Positions 5,953 through 8,782 of a stretch of 8,782 nucleotides of DNA are shown piece after piece (the stretch's first letter is position 1; each line of letters begins with the position of its first letter). This DNA comes from Candidatus Woesearchaeota archaeon. Its GTDB lineage: Archaea; Nanobdellota; Nanobdellia; Woesearchaeales; PXDW01. The position numbers and the translations under genes were made by a program. The notes under the pieces are model-generated. The model had not been told where the DNA came from. It was given only the letters and a program-made list of their open reading frames with translations, and did no database searches. Where the stretch lies: the NCBI GenBank assembly GCA_003564925.1, contig PXDW01000068.1, positions 1-8,782 on the forward strand, written 5' to 3'.

Positions 5953-6663
5953 ATGGATTGTTATTTTTGTGAAGCTTCTGGAAGTAAAGTTAGAATTTCG
6001 GAAGTCATTTCTTCAAAAGGGATTGTAGGTGCTTGTGATTTGTGTATATTTAAGGAGAATTTACCTGTTCTAAGAAGACCAACGACATTTCAGCTTAAGG
6101 AAGCGGAAAGACCAAATAGAGTTTATGATGCACTTTCTTCTGCAAGAAAAAGCAGGTTTAAAGAAGGGTTTCAACCAAAAATGAATCCTGAAGATGTTAC
6201 TCTAAAAGATCTTGTGGACAAGAATTATGAAAAGTCTGTGAAAAAAGATTTGGGGCCTCGGCCGGATTTAGTTGAAAATTTTCATTGGGTTATCATGAGG
6301 GCAAGAAGTCTTAAGAAACTAAGCCATCAGCAGTTGGCAAGGGAAATTTCTGAGTCTGAGGTTGCAGTAAAACTTGCAGAAAAGGGAATCCTTCCTGAAG
6401 ATGACTATCGGCTTGTCAATAAAATTGAGGGTTTTTTAGGAATAAAGATTGTGAAAAACAAGATTGAAGGCTCTATGGTTTATGAGAAGCAACCTGCAAG
6501 AATTATAGATTTTAATCCTGTGGAGGTTCAAAATTTGACTATTGCTGATTTACAAAAGATAAAAAAAGAGAGGGAATCTCTTGAAAATGTACGATCTTTA
6601 AATGAATCAGAATCTTTTGAGGGCGATTTTGATGAAGATTTGTTTGACGAAGATTCTAAATAG
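5953..6663 (+). CDS. MBF1-like zinc-ribbon and helix-turn-helix transcription factor
   Basis: The layout is that of archaeal multiprotein bridging factor 1: an N-terminal zinc ribbon with two CxxC pairs (C3/C6 and C28/C31), a linker, and an Xre-type HTH domain (about 107-167) reading RARSLKKLSHQQLAREISES, then ILPEDDYRLVNKIEGFLGIKI. MBF1 binds TBP and, in archaea, is also reported to associate with ribosomes. The protein is 236 residues, well over the roughly 150-170 usual for archaeal MBF1. The additions are a basic linker (about 41-105) and a C-terminal extension ending in a Ser/Asp/Glu-rich tail (FEGDFDEDLFDEDSK). ATG 5953 puts the first Cys at residue 3, as is common in the family. It may be a lineage-specific relative rather than the strict orthologue. 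The DUF368 gene follows after 20 bases. Confidence 0.78.
   Translation: MDCYFCEASGSKVRISEVISSKGIVGACDLCIFKENLPVLRRPTTFQLKEAERPNRVYDALSSARKSRFKEGFQPKMNPEDVTLKDLVDKNYEKSVKKDLGPRPDLVENFHWVIMRARSLKKLSHQQLAREISESEVAVKLAEKGILPEDDYRLVNKIEGFLGIKIVKNKIEGSMVYEKQPARIIDFNPVEVQNLTIADLQKIKKERESLENVRSLNESESFEGDFDEDLFDEDSK
6654..6661 (+). promoter_or_regulatory. Possible TATA-like box for the DUF368 gene
   Basis: TTCTAAAT is centred 26.5 bases before ATG 6684 and runs into the stop codon of the MBF1-like gene. The gap before ATG 6684 lacks any Shine-Dalgarno sequence, so a leaderless start from this weak box is possible. Read-through from the upstream promoter is the alternative. Confidence 0.3.
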
Positions 6664-6683
6664 GGATTTTCACTTTTTGTTAA

Positions 6684-7577
6684 ATGGGAAAAACATTTTT
6701 TAAAGGGTTTTTGATGGGGGTTTGTGATACAATCCCTGGAATTTCTGGAGGAACTATTGCGTTTATTACAGGTATTTATCATCGTTTGGTGGAATCTGTA
6801 AAAAATTTTTCTTCAAGAAACTTCTATAATTTTGTAAAGTATAAATTTCAAGGAAAAAAATCCAAGGTTAAATCTTCATATAAAAAATTAGATTTTTTAT
6901 TTTTGATAACTGTTCTTTTTGGAGTGCTTTTGGGAATTTTGATATCTTCAAGAATCGTCAAGGGTCTGCTCGAAAATCAATATATTTTTGTTTTGTCTCT
7001 TTTTACAGGCTTAATATTTGCTTCTTGTTTTGTTATATTCAGAGAAATAAAAAATCATAAGTTAAAGAATAGTGTATTTTTATTGGTTGGAATATTTTTG
7101 GGTGTTTTGGTTACTTTAGCTTCTCCAGTTAGTGTGACTTCCCCTAGCCATTACTATTTGTTCTTAGGGGGTTTTCTTGGTGCAAGTGCAATGTTTTTGC
7201 CAGGAATTTCGGGAGCATTTATAATCTTTGTAATGGGCATTTATGAATTTATTTTGGACGCTTTGAATGATATTTCTGGAAATATTTATCCTTTGGCAAT
7301 TTTTTCTTTAGGTATTTTAATGGGGATTATAGTCATTTCAAGAGTTGTATCATATTTGTTTAGGAAAGACAAATGTAAAACTCTTTACTTGCTTTTGGGC
7401 TTGGTTGTTGGTTCTTTATTTTTACCTGTTGGAGAAATTTTTGGGAATGTTTCGTCAGATGAAGTTTTAGTTTTTCCAATTCTTACCCTTTTGTTTTTAA
7501 CAGGAATTTTTATTATTTTGATTCTTCAATTGTTTGAAAAGAAAAGTAAGGAAAAATTGATTGAAGTTTCTGAGTGA
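6684..7577 (+). CDS. DUF368 membrane protein (PopT-type polyprenyl-phosphate carrier transporter family)
   Basis: This 297-residue polytopic membrane protein has the DUF368 hallmark, a twice-repeated re-entrant motif: IPGISGGTIAFITGIY (17-32) and LPGISGAFIIFVMGIY (172-187), preceded by FFKGFLMGVCDT and GGFLGASAMF respectively. The two repeats suggest an inverted-repeat transporter. About eight hydrophobic stretches follow the usual pattern, with a basic loop (about 45-70) after repeat 1. In bacteria, DUF368 proteins (PopT) were shown to return undecaprenyl phosphate across the membrane for reuse in envelope synthesis. Archaea use dolichol-type phosphates, so recycling that carrier for glycosylation is the natural inference, not a demonstrated fact. 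The length is typical. It follows the MBF1-like gene by 20 bases and may or may not share its transcript. Confidence 0.88.
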   Translation: MGKTFFKGFLMGVCDTIPGISGGTIAFITGIYHRLVESVKNFSSRNFYNFVKYKFQGKKSKVKSSYKKLDFLFLITVLFGVLLGILISSRIVKGLLENQYIFVLSLFTGLIFASCFVIFREIKNHKLKNSVFLLVGIFLGVLVTLASPVSVTSPSHYYLFLGGFLGASAMFLPGISGAFIIFVMGIYEFILDALNDISGNIYPLAIFSLGILMGIIVISRVVSYLFRKDKCKTLYLLLGLVVGSLFLPVGEIFGNVSSDEVLVFPILTLLFLTGIFIILILQLFEKKSKEKLIEVSE

Positions 7578-7594
7578 GAGGGTTCGCGGAAAAC

Positions 7595-7602
7595 TTTATA
7601 AA
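7595..7602 (+). promoter_or_regulatory. rpoL: TATA box of rpoL
   Basis: TTTATAAA, a near-perfect archaeal TATA box and the best in the window, is centred 25.5 bases before ATG 7624. A purine-rich GCGGAAAAC lies just upstream, where the TFB recognition element would sit. A leaderless mRNA is predicted. Confidence 0.75.
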
Positions 7603-7623
7603 CCGATTTGATGAATTCTTATT

Positions 7624-7887
7624 ATGGTAGTAACTGTTTTGAAAGGCTCTAAAAATGAAGCAGAAATTCAACTTGAAAATTTGACATTGGCGGAGCTTTT
7701 GAGGGTTTATTTGAATGAAGATTCTGATGTTGTTTTTGCTGCGTGGAAGAGAGACCACCCTTCTGAAAAACCTATTTTAAAGATTGAAACTAAGGGGAAA
7801 GTGGTCAAGAAAGCAATTAATGATGCAATTTCTTTGGCAAAAAAGGAACTTATAAGAATTGAAAAAGATTTTGAAAAGGCAAAATAA
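7624..7887 (+). CDS. rpoL: DNA-directed RNA polymerase subunit L (Rpb11 homologue)
   Basis: Subunit L pairs with subunit D to form the assembly platform of archaeal RNA polymerase, as AC19 and Rpb11 do in eukaryotes and the alpha dimer does in bacteria. The 87-residue length is typical. The sequence follows the family: an N-terminal strand, the LTLAELLRVYL helix (19-29), then DVVFAAWKRDHPSEKPILKI (34-53), matching the conserved pattern of V-x-F-A-A-Y-x-x-x-H-P followed by a P-x-hydrophobic strand, and a long C-terminal helix (from about 60) rich in Lys and Glu. It has its own strong TATA box and a following T-rich stretch, so it is probably monocistronic. The usual Tyr of FAAY is Trp here (FAAW). 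Confidence 0.9.
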   Translation: MVVTVLKGSKNEAEIQLENLTLAELLRVYLNEDSDVVFAAWKRDHPSEKPILKIETKGKVVKKAINDAISLAKKELIRIEKDFEKAK

Positions 7888-7899
7888 TCTTTATTTTTA
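7888..7899 (+). terminator. rpoL: T-rich terminator after rpoL
   Basis: TCTTTATTTTTA follows the TAA stop immediately. It fits an archaeal T-tract terminator and separates rpoL from the radB promoter 12 bases further on. Confidence 0.45.
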
Positions 7900-7911
7900 T
7901 CATAATAATCC

Positions 7912-7919
7912 TTATTAAT
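7912..7919 (+). promoter_or_regulatory. radB: TATA-like box for radB
   Basis: TTATTAAT is centred 27.5 bases before ATG 7943 and fits the leaderless pattern. The TTG at 7928, also in frame, would lie upstream of the predicted transcription start and so is disfavoured. Confidence 0.45.
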
Positions 7920-7942
7920 TCTGAAATTTGTTTTTAATTTAT

Positions 7943-8701
7943 ATGGAACCTGAAACATCCCAAAATTCTGAAATAATTGAAAGAATCTCTGCAGGAAGTT
8001 TTGATTTGAATGGTTGGCTTTGTGGGGGTTATGAAAAAGGTATTATAACTATGATTGCTGGACCTCCCGCAAGTGGAAAAACAAATTTTGCTTTGTTGGC
8101 TGGATGCAGTGTTGCAAACAAAAAAAATAAAGTCATCTTTATAGATACTGAAGGGGGATTTTCTGTTGAAAGGGTCAAACAAATTGTTGGTGAAAATTAT
8201 GAAGAAATTTTAAAAAATATTTTGATACTTAATCCAGTTAATTTTGAAGAGCAAAAGAAAATTTTTTCCACGTTATTGAATCAAGCAAAAAGGGAAAATG
8301 TCAGCGCGATAATAGTTGATGGCATGGCGATGCTTTATAGATTAGAGTTGGGTGATGCAGCAAAATCACGAGACGATGAAAAAGTTAGGGGCATAAACAG
8401 AGAGGTTGCCAAACAGATGAGGGTTCTTGCCGAAATCTCAAGGAAACAAAATTTACCCATAATTATTACAAATCAAGTTTACAATGAGTTTTTGTCAGAA
8501 GAAGATTGGAAAAAGGGAATCAAGCCTGAAGCGAATATTGTAGGGGGGGATTTATTCAAGTATTGGAGTAAAACAATTATTGAATTAAAGAATTCGGGAG
8601 GGAGGAGGAAAGCGATTTTGTTAAAACATAGGAGTCTTCCTGTGAAAGAAATGGGGTTTGAAATTAAGGACAAGGGGATTTTTCGCAAAGGATGGTTGTA
8701 G
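7943..8701 (+). CDS. radB: DNA repair and recombination protein RadB
   Basis: RadB is an archaeal RecA-family paralogue that assists RadA in homologous recombination; it binds ATP and DNA but is a poor strand-exchange enzyme. The 252-residue product is a bare RecA core without the helix-hairpin-helix domain that RadA carries, as expected for RadB (usually about 220-240). Seen: Walker A GPPASGKT (40-47); DTEGGFSVER (68-77), where the family often has DTEG.FS.ER; Walker B AIIVDG (122-127) followed by MLYRLE, the RadB-type LYR.E segment; NLPIIITNQVY, the probable sensor strand; and GGDLFKYWSKTIIEL near the end. The position after the Walker B Asp is Gly where Ser is common. ATG 7943 is preferred to TTG 7928 from promoter spacing. 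Confidence 0.88.
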   Translation: MEPETSQNSEIIERISAGSFDLNGWLCGGYEKGIITMIAGPPASGKTNFALLAGCSVANKKNKVIFIDTEGGFSVERVKQIVGENYEEILKNILILNPVNFEEQKKIFSTLLNQAKRENVSAIIVDGMAMLYRLELGDAAKSRDDEKVRGINREVAKQMRVLAEISRKQNLPIIITNQVYNEFLSEEDWKKGIKPEANIVGGDLFKYWSKTIIELKNSGGRRKAILLKHRSLPVKEMGFEIKDKGIFRKGWL

Positions 8702-8723
8702 CACTAGAAGGTAGTTCCGAAAT

Positions 8724-8731
8724 AATATAAA
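8724..8731 (+). promoter_or_regulatory. TATA-like box for the gene starting at 8753
   Basis: AATATAAA is centred 25.5 bases before ATG 8753, the same spacing as for the other leaderless genes. This is the main support for a gene starting there. Confidence 0.5.
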
Positions 8732-8752
8732 CTTTAATATGTTATTTCAAAT

Positions 8753-8782
8753 ATGGATAATATAAAATTTGAGGCGATAAAA
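8753..8782 (+). CDS. Start of an unidentified gene (partial, ten codons)
   Basis: ATG 8753 opens a frame, MDNIKFEAIK, that runs to the right edge without a stop. The frame alone is too short to mean much, but a TATA-like box at the spacing shared by neighbouring genes lies upstream, so a real plus-strand gene is likely. The product cannot be identified from ten residues. Confidence 0.5.
   Translation, partial: MDNIKFEAIK

Noticed and set aside
6528..6782. Minus-strand open frame across the MBF1-like/DUF368 junction
   Set aside because: It is antisense to two supported genes and its Ser/Lys-rich translation mirrors the acidic tail coding; no start signal.
7928..7942. TTG 7928 as the radB start
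   Set aside because: It would precede the transcription start predicted from the TATA-like box at 7912-7919; ATG 7943 gives a normal RadB N-terminus.
7513..7958. Two minus-strand open frames over rpoL and its flanks
   Set aside because: They cover rpoL, its TATA box and the radB promoter on the opposite strand; no family resemblance.
7934..8688. Minus-strand open frames inside radB
   Set aside because: They are antisense to Walker A, Walker B and other RadB motifs, with no independent support.
1..8782. tRNA, rRNA, CRISPR array, insertion sequence or integrase
   Set aside because: I looked for T-loop-like sequence, spaced repeats and terminal inverted repeats and saw none. A structured small RNA cannot be excluded without a covariance-model search.

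Overview
The window reads as a piece of an AT-rich archaeal chromosome, most likely from a small-genome DPANN archaeon of the Nanoarchaeota/Woesearchaeota/Pacearchaeota kind. The archaeal assignment rests on the tail of release factor aRF1, RNA polymerase subunit L, RadB, an MBF1-type zinc-ribbon/HTH protein and archaeal TATA boxes. The narrower DPANN placement is an inference from low GC, very tight packing and the style of the hypothetical membrane proteins; no rRNA is present to confirm it. I see no mobile element, CRISPR array, tRNA or rRNA, and no gene-free stretch longer than about 110 bases.

Layout, left to right. (1) 2-88: C-terminus of aRF1. (2) 187-1353: a long CofE-like (F420-0:glutamate ligase family) protein. 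(3) 1417-3818: a three-gene plus-strand operon of scpB, a processive family-2 membrane glycosyltransferase, and a membrane-anchored protein with a thioredoxin-like C-terminus but no CXXC. (4) 3808-4641, minus: an unrecognised multi-pass membrane protein that overlaps the operon tail to tail. (5) 4742-5356, plus: a second unrecognised multi-pass membrane protein. (6) 5340-5855, minus: a membrane-anchored NodB-fold/DUF2334-like deacetylase, again overlapping its convergent neighbour. (7) 5953-6663: MBF1-like transcription factor. (8) 6684-7577: DUF368 (PopT-type) membrane protein. (9) 7624-7887: rpoL. (10) 7943-8701: radB. (11) From 8753: the first ten codons of another gene.

Expression signals are unusually readable. 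Most genes that begin a transcript have an AT-rich TATA-like octamer centred 25-28 bases before the start codon, which predicts leaderless mRNAs. The two downstream genes of the scpB operon instead carry Shine-Dalgarno-like sequences. Start codons were re-chosen on this basis for the glycosyltransferase (1931), the MBF1-like gene (5953) and radB (7943).

Functionally the window mixes information-processing genes (aRF1, ScpB, MBF1, RpoL, RadB) with cell-envelope genes (glycosyltransferase, deacetylase, DUF368, thioredoxin-like protein, two membrane proteins). A polymerising glycosyltransferase, a membrane-anchored polysaccharide deacetylase and a lipid-carrier transporter family member within about 6 kb suggest a surface-glycan function. 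They are not in one operon, so this is a hypothesis. The other notable themes are a CofE-family enzyme with no other F420 gene in view, and two convergent gene pairs whose overlapping ends appear to place transcription-terminating T-tracts inside the opposing gene's 3' coding end.
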